Source: Anagrus nilaparvatae
Lineage: Eukaryota; Arthropoda; Insecta; Hymenoptera; Mymaridae
Direction of reading: 5' to 3'
NCBI GenBank assembly: GCA_022575985.1
Contig: JAKSXM010000141.1
Location: forward strand, 124,001 to 188,000
Length of the DNA stretch: 64,000 bases
Shown here: piece after piece, positions 54,430 to 64,000 of the stretch
How positions within the stretch are numbered: the stretch's first letter is position 1
Layout of the letters: the number at the start of each line of letters is the position of its first letter
The notes under the pieces: generated by a model
Database searches by the model: none
Told to the model about the DNA's origin: nothing
The model's input: the letters and a program-made list of their open reading frames with translations, nothing else
Position numbers and translations under genes: made by a program

Positions 54430-56500
54430 AAGGGCCGATGATATTTGAATCATCTCTTCAAGAGATCTTTAAGATACTTAGACTTAATAGTAATACGTTT
54501 AAATGGAAGGTTGCATCTTAATGGATAATTATTTAATTTATTAATGGGGTATAGATCATATAGGGAGGGGGAATTTATTTCCCCATTCATGACCCTATGA
54601 GTGAAAACGACATCACTTACTTTTATTGATGACTCTGCGGTTGGTATATTTAATTTTTTTGCCATATTGGTGTAATCATGGTCATACTTATCCATGGGGG
54701 TTCCTGATTTGTATGCCAGGTATCTAACCGCCCTATGGTTAACCCTTTCGAGCCTTTCCATTGCGCAATCAAACACCGGGCGCCAAATATTAAAAACATA
54801 CAAAATTTTTGACTTAACGAAACTGAAATATAACATTCTGATAGTAGTTGAATCAAAACTACCAGTATGCCTTTGAATAAAACCTCATATAATGGAATTG
54901 GTATATTGGAATATTTATTAAATTTGGGCCTTGAGTTTAGGGTAATATAAAATAATATATCATACAAATTACCTTTAATTTAAACTTAAGAATAATTTAT
55001 TTACATAAAAGTACAAAATTAACTATTTTAAACTATACACTTAAAGTTTTCTATTTATCTTAAGGTTCACTATTTTTATTTTCCACTAATAATATAATAT
55101 ATTATAAATATAATAACTTTGCTTAATATTAACTATTATTAAAACTACAGCCTATGCGACTCTCCGAGATCTACTCTAATTGAGATCCGGGAGAAGAAGG
55201 TCAAACTTGACATAAGTCATCGGTCCCAAGCCTCTCCTATTCTTCTTTATTAGAGGCCCGCGATTAGGCATGCGTACTAATTATACACATCGCTATATAT
55301 ATTTCTATATAAATGAGTGTATTTTACCAAACAATTTTTACATATTAAATTTTAATAAGGCGGGAATAGAAACCGCATTACACCCAGGACCTATTAACTT
55401 TACTAACCACTGATGATATGTGGTCGTTGAAGTTTAATTTCTGACGATGACACCAAGATCAGTTATGGCATCAATCTTCTGACAAAAAACATCATCTGCT
55501 AGTTGATACTCAAAGTCAAAAGAAATAGAAAAGCATTTATTACAATTAAAATTTAAATTGTTCAACGAACACCATTTTTTTATGTTATTCAAATCACTCT
55601 GAAGATTTACATAGTCAGCATAGTCATTAATTTTTTTGAATAGTTTGATATCATCTGCAAAAAGTAGTATTTGAGAAAATTTAATAAACTCGGTAATATC
55701 ATTAATAAAAATTAAAAACAATATCGGTCGCAAGTGTGACCTCTGCGGTACTCCAGAGCCAGCAACAAATGGGTCCGATATTGTTCCATTAATATTGACA
55801 TTCAAGGTTCTATTGCTGAGGTAATCTGATAGCCAGTTATTGAATTTCTGGGGAAACCCATAACCCTTCATTTTCAGCAACATGCCTTCATGGTCAACTA
55901 GATCAAATGCTTTTTTAAAGTCTAAATAAATTGCATCAAATTGTGATTTATTTTTGATGGAACTGAATAAATAATTAGTGAATATGGTTAAATTCGTTAC
56001 AGTAGATCTGCCGCTTATAAAGCCATGCTGCCGATCAGAGATTAAATTGCCAATCAAAGATTTTAATTTGTTACAAAAGATGGAATCAAGAATTTTGGGA
56101 ATGGCACTCATAATTGTTACAGGTCTTTAGTTATCGACCATCTGCTGAGAACCTTTATATTTAAAGTAAGGTGTAATGTATGCCGATTTCCAAAATGGAT
56201 GATTCATGCTTGTACGTAGAGACAGGTTAAAGAGTATAAAAAAAGGTTTTATTATGGTCGAACAACAACCTCTAATAAAGATCGCTGGAACACCATCTGG
56301 CCCTATTCCTGGAGAGTTCTTTAATAACATAATGCTATTTTCTATTTCCTTGGCTGTGTTATCAAAGACCGTCTCATCTATTAAGTCTATTTCTATAAAT
56401 TCATTAATAGTATTCATTCTAATAGCTATTAGTATTGTTATTACTATTAATTTCTTTAAAATTGTAATTCTACACACTACCAAAGTATTTGGGCAATAAG
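54430..56500 (-). pseudogene. non-LTR retrotransposon reverse transcriptase (jockey/CR1-like), broken
   Basis: Read on the minus strand from 56483: KNSPGIGPDGVPAIFIRGCC and FWKSAYITPYFKYKGSQQ, a stop, then 56111-55434 with the fingers/palm motifs GFISGRSTVTNLTIFTNYLF, YLDFKKAFDLVDHEGML, GVPQRSHLRPILFLIFIND and the catalytic FADD box (LLFADDIKLFKKI). A 498-bp insertion (54885-55382) follows, then the C-terminal domain GFIQRHTGSF, FDCAMERLERVNHRAVRYLA, ending at 54450. The catalytic aspartates are intact. At least one stop, two frameshifts and the insertion kill it. Confidence 0.9.
54885..55382. mobile_element. 498-bp insertion in retrotransposon frame
   Basis: Removing it joins TCCTGGG to GGTTTTATTC and restores the continuous reading RSW-GFIQRH. 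On the minus strand it starts TGTAATGCGGTTTCTATTCC, LTR-like, but no CA end or target duplication could be defined. Class uncertain. Confidence 0.6.
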
Positions 56501-56559
56501 TTACTTATGTCAAATGCGTTGTTGGCAGTGATATCGTTTAAACCCATTACATTAGGAAA

Positions 56560-58830
56560 TTCCATACAATAACTTTTTTGATATGGTTTATAATAATATA
56601 AGTGATAATGAAAATTTTTGCGTACTTGGGAATATAAATATAGCAGGTTATAAGTTGATTAATAATAATGGTTTTTCTACAATGCAAGGCTATAATTCAA
56701 GTTGGATTATACGAGATGCGGCTATGCAGCTTAACTATTTATGTGAATTTTATAAGTTGTATCAGTTTGATAATCTTGTTAACAGTTAAGGAAATATCCT
56801 GGACATATTTTTATTTACAAAAAAGATTGTAAATTTAAATATAACCACTGGATTATTCGATGATAATTATTCTACTCATTATCCATTAGAAATTGATATT
56901 AGTATTTCATATAATTCTTTCAATAAAAAATCACCTATTCGGAATTTTAATAGAGCTGATTTTAATCTCATTATTAAATTCCTTTCTGATAACAAAGCTA
57001 GTGAGATCATTGATCCTGATGTCGATATTAATTGTAACTTAGAAAAATATTAATGAATCTGATTCATAAGTCAATTGAAACATATGTTCCTTATACCAAT
57101 AAAAATATTAAAAATAATTTTCCTACTTATTTTTCTAATGAATTTAATTAAAATTTAAAGATAAAAATTATCTGCATTATAACTATAAAAGATATGATCA
57201 TTCTGATTATTACTATAATTTATTTAAAGGATTGCGTAGTAACTGTAAGAAATTAATTTATAGGGATGATTTGCAATATAAAAAGAATGTTGAGTCTAAC
57301 ATAATTAATAAGCCGACTGGGTTTTATAACTATAAAAAAGCCAAAATGATAAATGTGATATCATGACTATAATGAAATTAGATAATGTAATAGTTAATAA
57401 TCTTAATGATACTGTGAATTCATTTGCTAAAAAATTTGGAAGTATTTACACAAAAAGTAGTTTAACTTAAAAAAATGTTGTTATTATCACAAATAATAGT
57501 ATTGGTAATATGGTTTTTACGGAGCAGGAAGTTAGTGATTGCATTGATAGCTTGGCTGACACCTTAAGTGTTGGTCCAGACCATGTTCATAATTTACTTA
57601 CTAATTGTAAGGTTGTACTCCTAAAGCCAATTGGGTTTTATCATGAAAAAAATTTTAAAATTCTATTTGGTTGGTTTTGTAGCTGGCTTTAAAATATTTG
57701 ATACGTATTTTTTTATTTTTAATTTAAACAAAGTTTAACCCGAGAAATAATAGATTTAATTTTTGAATTAGCTAAGTGACGTCAGAAATTTATACAGAGT
57801 TATATGGAGCGTTTTTAGCAATATGGCGTCGCTACCCCCCACTACTAGTTTTTAACGTTTTAAAATCGCTATATCTTCGTTAAAAATCATTTTTATTAAA
57901 AATAAAAAAATACCTATCGAATATTTTTTTGAATATTTTTAGAATATCCAAAAACCTGAATACCGTGAGAAAGCCCAATTACTGATCTATTCAATTTATC
58001 AATTAAATTGGGTGTATACCCAATTTGTGGAAAAAGTCATTCACAACACCAGCTTTTAAGAATGGTGATATTCATGATGTATCTAACTACAGACCTTGAG
58101 TAAAAATTTGTATTTTAGCTAAGTTCTTTGAAAAATTAGTTCATGAAAGGCTTTATAGGTATGTAGTTGGGTACATTATTGATGAACAACATGGTTTCTT
58201 AGTGGGAAGATCAACTATTACCAACTTAAATGTTCTGGTTGATGATATTGTGTATAATTCTTGTGAAGGTTATAATACTAACATAATATACACAGATTTT
58301 CAGCGGCCGTTTGACAAAGCTGACTGTATTATTTTAATAAACAAATTAGAATATTATGGAATCCATAGTAATTTATTTGAATCGTTTAGATCTCTCCTAA
58401 TTGGAAGAACGCAAAGAGTGAGAATTGAGAATGTTGTATCAATTGATGAAATTACAGTTACATCTGGAGTTAGCCAAGGATCTAACCTTGGACCACTTCT
58501 TTTTCTTATTTATATTAATGATATTAAGTACTCTGTACAGCACTTTAGATTCCTACTCTTTGCTGATCACCTTAAACTGTATAAATGTATTAGAACTTAT
58601 GATGATTTAATAATGCATGATTTGTCTAGTGTTAATGAATGATGCATTAGGAACAATATGATATTGGAAATAAAAAAATGCTCAGCTGTTACTTATGGTA
58701 AAAAAGAATTGTTTAATATGAATATAAAATTAATGACAAGGTGTTGAATCGAAATATAGTCATAAAAGATCTTGGCATTTACTTTGATTCAACATTAACT
58801 TTCCAAAATCATGTTTATTTTATTGTAGCC
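56560..58830 (+). pseudogene. second non-LTR retrotransposon, endonuclease plus reverse transcriptase, broken
   Basis: Plus-strand element head-to-head with the previous one. 56583-56789 is the back of the endonuclease domain (FCVLGNINIAGYKLINNN, where active elements have GDFN), followed by an ORF2 linker with stops. RT starts near 57480: VSDCIDSLADTLSVGPDHVH, then the MITE insertion at 57633, then YTQFVEKVIHNTSF, HGFLVGRSTITNLNVLVDDI, TDFQRPFDKADCIIL, GVSQGSNLGPLLFLIYIND. The catalytic box is FADH instead of FADD. The inactivating Asp-to-His plus several stops show an old copy. Confidence 0.88.
57633..57976. mobile_element. MITE, 344 bp, with AATT target duplication
   Basis: AATT at 57629-57632 and 57977-57980. 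Imperfect TIRs GGGTTTTATCATGA / GGGCTTTCTCACGG. Inner inverted arms TTGATACGTATTTTTTTATT and AATAAAAAAATACCTATCGA around TGACGTCA. Its removal makes the flanking RT frame continuous. Confidence 0.8.
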
Positions 58831-58879
58831 AAAGCATCGTTAGCATGAGGTTTAGCTAGTTTTTTGCCAGGGCCCAATT

Positions 58880-59475
58880 ACCTAATTCGATAAAAGTCCC
58901 TCTCGTGATCAGGGAAGAGGAGGCTGTTGATGACAACAGTCAGCTCAATCTTGCTCTACGGTGCAGAGGTGTGGACGGACAATGTCCGCATAAAAATGTA
59001 CTGCAAGAAACTAAAGGCAGTACAGAGGCAGGGAGCTCTTTGAATCACTTGCTCGTACAAGACTGTATCAGAGCCAGCGATCCAGGTAGTGGCTGAGGTA
59101 ATTCCCATCGATCTGCTTGCCTTGGAAAGGCAGGCGATCTATAACCGTGAGGAAGAAGATTCTTGGATAGCGTGGCTGCTTTCAACGGTCTGGACTCGGT
59201 AACGGTTTTCTCAAAACTGGTAGGCGAAGCAGAACTTCTCTAATCACTCTTACTAGTCGGAACAAAAACACGTTCACGTGGGCAAACCAGATAATGAAAA
59301 AGCTGACAAGGGAATTAAGATAGCAGTACTAACTGCCGTCATCGGAATCCCTTGGTGCGAGGTTGTGTCAGCTACCTCTGACTTAATGGGTAGGGAGAAC
59401 GCAACGGAGTGGACGGAATCAAGGGAAGCTAGGCAGTCCAAAAGGGCCCTAGGTAACTGCTTGATCTACGAGTGA
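58880..59475 (+). pseudogene. R1-clade retrotransposon fragment (C-terminal part of ORF2)
   Basis: GC-richer than the surrounding sequence. Frames give SSILLYGAEVW, KKLKAVQRQGAL, YKTVSEPAIQVVAEVIPID and LLALERQAIYNREEED, in shifting frames, then a degenerate stretch to ~59475. The segment 59030-59160 is over 90% alike to 62150-62270, so both derive from one family. Confidence 0.8.
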
Positions 59476-60190
59476 CGTGACGAACTACTGAATATAAATA
59501 GAGTCATAATCATTTTAATTGCAAAAAAAAATAATTTTAAACATTAGAAAGTATAAATAAAAAGAAAAAGTTTTTTTAAATTTTACCTTAAATGAAAAAC
59601 ATAGAATCCTTAATGTTAAAATCAATTTTAAAAAAGTGCGAAAAATTAAGGTTTTCATTTTTTGTAATATTTTTCATATGCAAATGGTGATGAAATTTAA
59701 GTGAACGTTGTGGTTTATAAACAAGTGAACTATCTGCAGATGATGCGGATGACTGTTGAACTGAACTCTTATCTCTTCCTTATGGTATCAATGAATGCTG
59801 ATTACATAAATCTAATAATGACGATGTTTTTAATCCTTCTATTTTTTTGTTTAGATACATAGTTATAGTGATTGTTTTGATATTCTCAATTATTCTTTGA
59901 TGAAATAGCATCGCTATTGGTTTGTAAGCAAATAAATTATCTGCTGATGATTTTGATGTTGATATTAATGATCCACTTGGTTTAGCAAATAAAAGAGATG
60001 ATGATGATCCATTTGGTTCAGTACATAAATGCGATGATTATACACTTGGTTCAAAACATATAAGCGATGATGATATAAATTGATAATTTAATAATGGTTT
60101 TTATAATAAAGTTTCTTCATTTGAACTAATCCTTGTTTATTTTTTTGTCCTCTGTGGATTAAAATTATAATTAAATTAATAATATTAAAA
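59476..60190. other. AT-rich spacer with Asp/His-type codon repeats
   Basis: 59930-60080 holds three imperfect ~36-bp units, GATGATGATCCATTTGGTTC / GATGATTATACACTTGGTTC, reading PFGSVHKCDD-like. A relic of a repetitive coding sequence whose gene I do not recognise. Confidence 0.35.
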
Positions 60191-61763
60191 TTGAAACCAA
60201 TGTTTGTGCCAATGATCTCAAGCGTCCCGACAAGGGAGAGGCAATTTCCACATTTTGTCCGAGTGCGGAAAAACAACTTATATAAGTTTCTATCTCTCCC
60301 CAAATGACTCAGATTCAGTGCTCGCTGAAAAGCTGGCCAGCATCAAAGACACGATCCGCGGGGTCGCCGGCAGCGTTATCCTCGGTGGAGACTTTAACGC
60401 TAGGGCCTTAGAGTGAAGTCTGCCTGCAACCAACCACAGGGGACGAAGGGTACTCAAAATGGTCTTTAGATATAAACTTGTGGTTCAGAATAGAGGCAAC
60501 AGTGGGACCTACGGTATAACCTTCGCAATAGAAGGAGCGTCTAGGAGGATTGGTGACTGGAGGGTGATGGATGGTGAAACAGGTAGGGACCTACGGTATA
60601 ACCTTCGCAATAGAAGGAGCGTCTAGGAAGATTGGTGACTGGAGGGTGATGGATGGTGAAACAGGTAGCAACCATAAATACATCATCTTCGGAGGGTTAA
60701 GGGGAACATCTCAATGACCTTCGTACAAGAGGCCTAGGTCGGAACGTGCCAAAGATGGTAGAGAAAAGATTAGAAGAATATCTTCTGATTGAGTCAGCAT
60801 CCATCCCTGCTTGGCGCGGAGGACTCACAAGTCTCTAAGAAGCTGAAATCTTAGTAAAGAAAGTAACATAGTTACTACGTGGGGCTTGCGACGCCTCCAT
60901 GCCTCGCCGGCGGCCATGGAAGGGAATATAGCCAGTTCACTGGTGGACCCCCAAAATAGCAAATCTCACATGGAGGTTAAAGGGAGCGACGGAAGGCGCA
61001 GAGAGCACGGGGATGACCTGAGGCCGAGGTGCTTTCTCAGGAACACAAAGACGCTAAACATCGGCTGTCCAAATCCATCCGCCAAAGCAATGCTCGTTGC
61101 CTGCGTTCATTACGCGAAGACATAAACAAGGACCTCTAGAGCCTTGGTTACAAAGTCGTAATGGAAAAATTAAACCAAGAGTCCGATAACCCGGCGACGA
61201 ACGAAAGGAAGTAGAGGAAATACCCAGCGATGAAGAACCATTATGCAACGAGGCTGAGATGGTCAAGGCTATTAAAGCTATGAAAAATGGCAAGGCATCG
61301 GGACCGGATGGGATACCAGCGGAGATCCTCAAACGGGCCGTTAAAGTAATCTCTGGTATCCTGGTGGGCATGTTTAATGCTTGCTTGGGGCGCCCGCCTT
61401 AGAGGCCAGAGCAAGTGGTCCCGGAAATGCTACGAAGTCTTGAAAACTGGAATAAAGTAGCAGAATACGTGAGGGCCACTTTGTTGTTGAAACTGGAGTA
61501 GGACTTTCTATCGAAGAGAGCTCTTCCGTCCCTAGACAGGGGGGAAGGCAGCTGCCAATTGCCTAGGCTGAACGTCATAAACTGAAGTTATACCTGAAAA
61601 GGGAGTTCCAGTTTGGGGCAAACAAGCGCAAGGGGGGTTTAAAGTGTGTTTACCCAGTACGAATCTGGGACATAATTGGTGACCGGATTTTTTAAGGCCA
61701 GCAAACACTCCATGGCTGATGCAAGATTCACATATTTTCCTTCAAAAAAAAAAAAAAAAAAAA
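60191..61763 (+). pseudogene. R1-clade retrotransposon, internally deleted copy with poly-A tail
   Basis: The endonuclease part reads SVILGGDFNARALE and GDWRVMDGETGSNHKYIIF. An 82-bp direct tandem duplication lies at 60504-60667. The RT start is at about 61240-61370 (AEMVKAIKAMKNGKASGPDG then IPAEILKRAVKVI). The palm is missing and the sequence jumps to the extreme C terminus (VVPEMLRSLENWNKVAEYVR). A 3' UTR and an A22 run followed by (AAT)n close the copy at ~61740-61785. Confidence 0.85.
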
Positions 61764-61785
61764 AAATAATAATAATAATAATAAT

Positions 61786-62145
61786 TTTACTTTAATAAGT
61801 ATACTTAAAAATCGAACCTTTCAAAGTTTATGAAAAGAATAAAAATGTTTATGCAACTTTATGCAACATTTTTTTTTGAAACAAGGGCGGAGATTTAATG
61901 TATATATAAAACAATTTATAAGTTTTAAAAATTTATATATATTAACTAAAATTAAAAATGAACACAATAATTAAGAAAAAACTTTTCATAGAAACACTTT
62001 TAAAAATTTATTTTTAAACTAATTATACATTATTTTCACTTGCACATAACTTTTATTTTATTAAGTTAAATAATAATTAAATGATTAGATATATTCAATC
62101 AAATAATTAGTCTTTATTATAATTAAAAGGACTTTAATTATAAAA
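61786..62145. other. AT-rich spacer, nothing recognised
   Basis: Lies between two R1-like copies. No ORF or repeat to report. Confidence 0.3.
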
Positions 62146-63017
62146 TTCTTGAATCGCTTGCTCGTACAAGACAGTATCAGAGCCAGCGATCCAGGTGGTG
62201 GCTCGGGTGATTCCCATCGACCTGCTTGCCTTGGAAAGGCAGGCGATCTATAACCGTGGGGAAGAAGAGCGCGAAGTAGCTTCCGTTCGCGCTCGCTCCC
62301 GCACAATGGAATGTTGGCAGTATAGGTGGAATGGTGACCCGAGGGGACGCTGGACGCACCGCCTTATCATCGATTTGGAAAGCTGGATGAACCGTGATCA
62401 TGGAGAGGTAGACTTCTACCTCACACAGTTCCTAACTGGTCACGGTTATTTCCGCGATATGCTTTTCAAGTGGAGCAAGGTGACATCTCCGGAATGCTTG
62501 CATTGCCCGGGCGAGCTGGATACCGCTGAGCACACCTTTTTTGGGTGTCCTCGCTTCGCTGAAGGGCGACCGCCCTTAGATGAATGGAGGCCGGAAGTAG
62601 TCGTCCCGGAAATGCTGCGCAGTGCCGCTAACTGGTACAGTGTAGCAGAGTACGTACGGGCGACACTGATTGGAAAAAAGGAGGAAGGTTTCCCCTCGTA
62701 GGAAAATCTCCTCCTTTATGGACAGGGTATGGCGAAGAAATGCCTGGGCTGCATTGTTTCCGGACCGAAGTAATACCTAAACAGGGAGTCCCGGTCCGGA
62801 TTCTATGATATTGTCATAAATGCAGGAGGGTGGGGAGTTTAGTGGGTATTGTAATTCCTCAATTGTGTATATCTGGGCAACCCCAGATACAAATTTGAGG
62901 TTGAGTCCCACATAACCATACAGTATATATGGTATGCGTAAATGCATTCTCCTCGTCCTACGAAAAAGGCCCCTTCTTGAAGGGGCCCAAAAAAAAAAAA
63001 AAAAAAAAAAAAAAAAT
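62146..63017 (+). pseudogene. R1-clade retrotransposon 3' end, 5'-truncated, with intact C-terminal frame
   Basis: An open frame at 62195-62701 gives the final ~168 residues of ORF2: VIPIDLLALERQAIYN, MECWQYRWNGDPRGRWTHRL, then a zinc knuckle CLHCPGELDTAEHTFFGC (C-x2-C-x8-H-x4-C) typical of R1/TRAS-type elements, and VPEMLRSAANWYSVAEYVRA before the stop. A 3' UTR follows, closing with the hairpin GGCCCCTTCTTGAAGGGGCC and a ~30-base A run at 62988-63017. Least decayed of the three copies here. Confidence 0.9.
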
Positions 63018-63610
63018 TATAAAATTCTTGACAGGAACAGTTTCTGCTTGTAAAATGTAACGTTTTTTTTGGTTATGCAAGTTTATGTAGATACACTGAT
63101 AAAAATTAATATGATTTTTTTCATATACAGTGTGATCTCTTTTATCATGAATCAAAAAGTATTGATGGCGCATCATAGAATTAAAATATTTGAAAATAAT
63201 AAAATTAAATAGAAGAAAGAAAATTGAAAATTAAAGAAATTTTTAAAAAGTTTTATTGTATATAAAAGGGAGTGTGGTGTAAATCTTGTTTTTTTGCATA
63301 CATTCACATTTTGAGATTCTGAATAACCGATCATTACCAAAAGTATTCTTTACGTGAAAATTTTTTATAAAATCTATTAAATCTATAAAAACTTTTTTTT
63401 TCATTTAGGCGCATGTACCTATTATATATACTGCTTCATACAGTATTTCGAATTTTTATAATTTATATTGATATTTAAATTCGTATATAAATTATTTAAA
63501 AAAAATTTTTTTATTTTCCGTGCGCTTAAATCTAGCCAAATGTTCCTCCAGTACTTAAAAGAAATTGGATTCTTACTCAGATACTAAAAAAATAAATTAC
63601 TCTATCCTTT
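63018..63610. other. AT-rich spacer, nothing recognised
   Basis: No credible coding sequence or repeat boundary. Confidence 0.3.
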
Positions 63611-64000
63611 TACATCATTTTTCAGTGATTTTTATGTCTAATTTGCTTCCACTATAACAAACGACCAGCGAAAGATGATAAAGTAGTCAAGTTCAAATTT
63701 ATCGACTCTTTAAAATTTATGAAGTCATTGTCAGACAAGCTTTCTTTTTAGTTACAAAAGCATGATACTTTAAAGAGTCAATTTCCTGGCTTAAGCGATG
63801 AATTAATCATACTTTTATGCCGTAAAGGAGTATTTCTATAAACTTACATAGAATGCCTAGAAAAATTGGAGGAGATCGTTCTAGCTCCAAAAAAAGAACT
63901 TGATAATATCTTGATTGGTAAACCAATTTCAAGAGAATATATCCACGCTCAACATGTGAGGGATTTATTCCATATAAAAAACATGGGTAAAGATTTATAT
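63611..64000 (+). pseudogene. family-B DNA polymerase fragment (Polinton/Maverick or related viral-type), decayed
   Basis: One continuous plus-strand frame runs from ~63611 to the window edge, with two in-frame stops (TAG 63749-63751, TAA 63839-63841). It includes FIDSLKFMKSLSDKL, then FPGLSDE, LLCRKGVF and HAQHVRDLFHIKNMG. This pattern of a conserved Ser-Phe-Lys-Phe-Met-like block, FPGL and RKGVFPY-like block is what I know from protein-primed family-B polymerases (DNA_pol_B_2) in Polinton-type elements of insect genomes. The polymerase palm would lie beyond the window. A degraded copy, not a functional gene. Confidence 0.7.

Overview
The window is a piece of an AT-rich animal nuclear genome, almost certainly an arthropod and most likely an insect. 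Its genes have short introns with GT/AG borders and are standard metazoan genes: pecanex, a mitochondrial thioredoxin, TMEM218, beta-COP and a caudal/Cdx homeobox gene. The non-LTR retrotransposons (jockey/CR1-like and R1-like) and the TTAA-site DNA elements also suit an insect. I cannot name the species.

Layout. 1-7546 (+): the C-terminal 1873 residues of pecanex in 11 exons; the 5' part lies outside the window. 8291-9358: a 1.07-kb foldback element. 9395-9817 (-): a single-exon mitochondrial thioredoxin. 9881-10288 (-): a two-exon TMEM218 orthologue. 11109-14555 (+): complete beta-COP, nine exons, 958 aa. 14556-20000: intergenic DNA filled with foldback elements. 20577-42684 (+): a divergent caudal homologue of 357 aa. 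Exon 1 carries the start and the FDWMKK hexapeptide; exons 2 and 3, 21 kb downstream, encode the homeodomain. The 20,958-bp first intron is a pile of nested inverted repeats, including a palindrome about 10 kb long. 42685-64000: a gene-poor, TE-dense region. It holds hairpin satellite arrays, a nested foldback, a decayed transposase with a neighbouring TE-type pseudogene, several broken non-LTR retrotransposons, a solo LTR, a piggyBac-type MITE, and at the right edge a decayed family-B DNA polymerase fragment.

The genes do not form one pathway. Beta-COP, thioredoxin and TMEM218 are housekeeping or ciliary genes packed within 5 kb. Pecanex and caudal are developmental genes. The striking feature is the number and size of foldback elements (260 bp to about 2.1 kb, plus the 10-kb composite). 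Several of different size and termini share internal sequence. Some insertions can be dated relative to each other because the opposite palindrome arm preserves the empty site. Those inside the caudal intron would be transcribed and could give very long hairpin RNA.

All reading frames, splice junctions and repeat borders were derived by eye. The exon phases of pecanex, beta-COP, TMEM218 and caudal all close exactly, which strongly supports the models. Family names for degenerate TEs are tentative.
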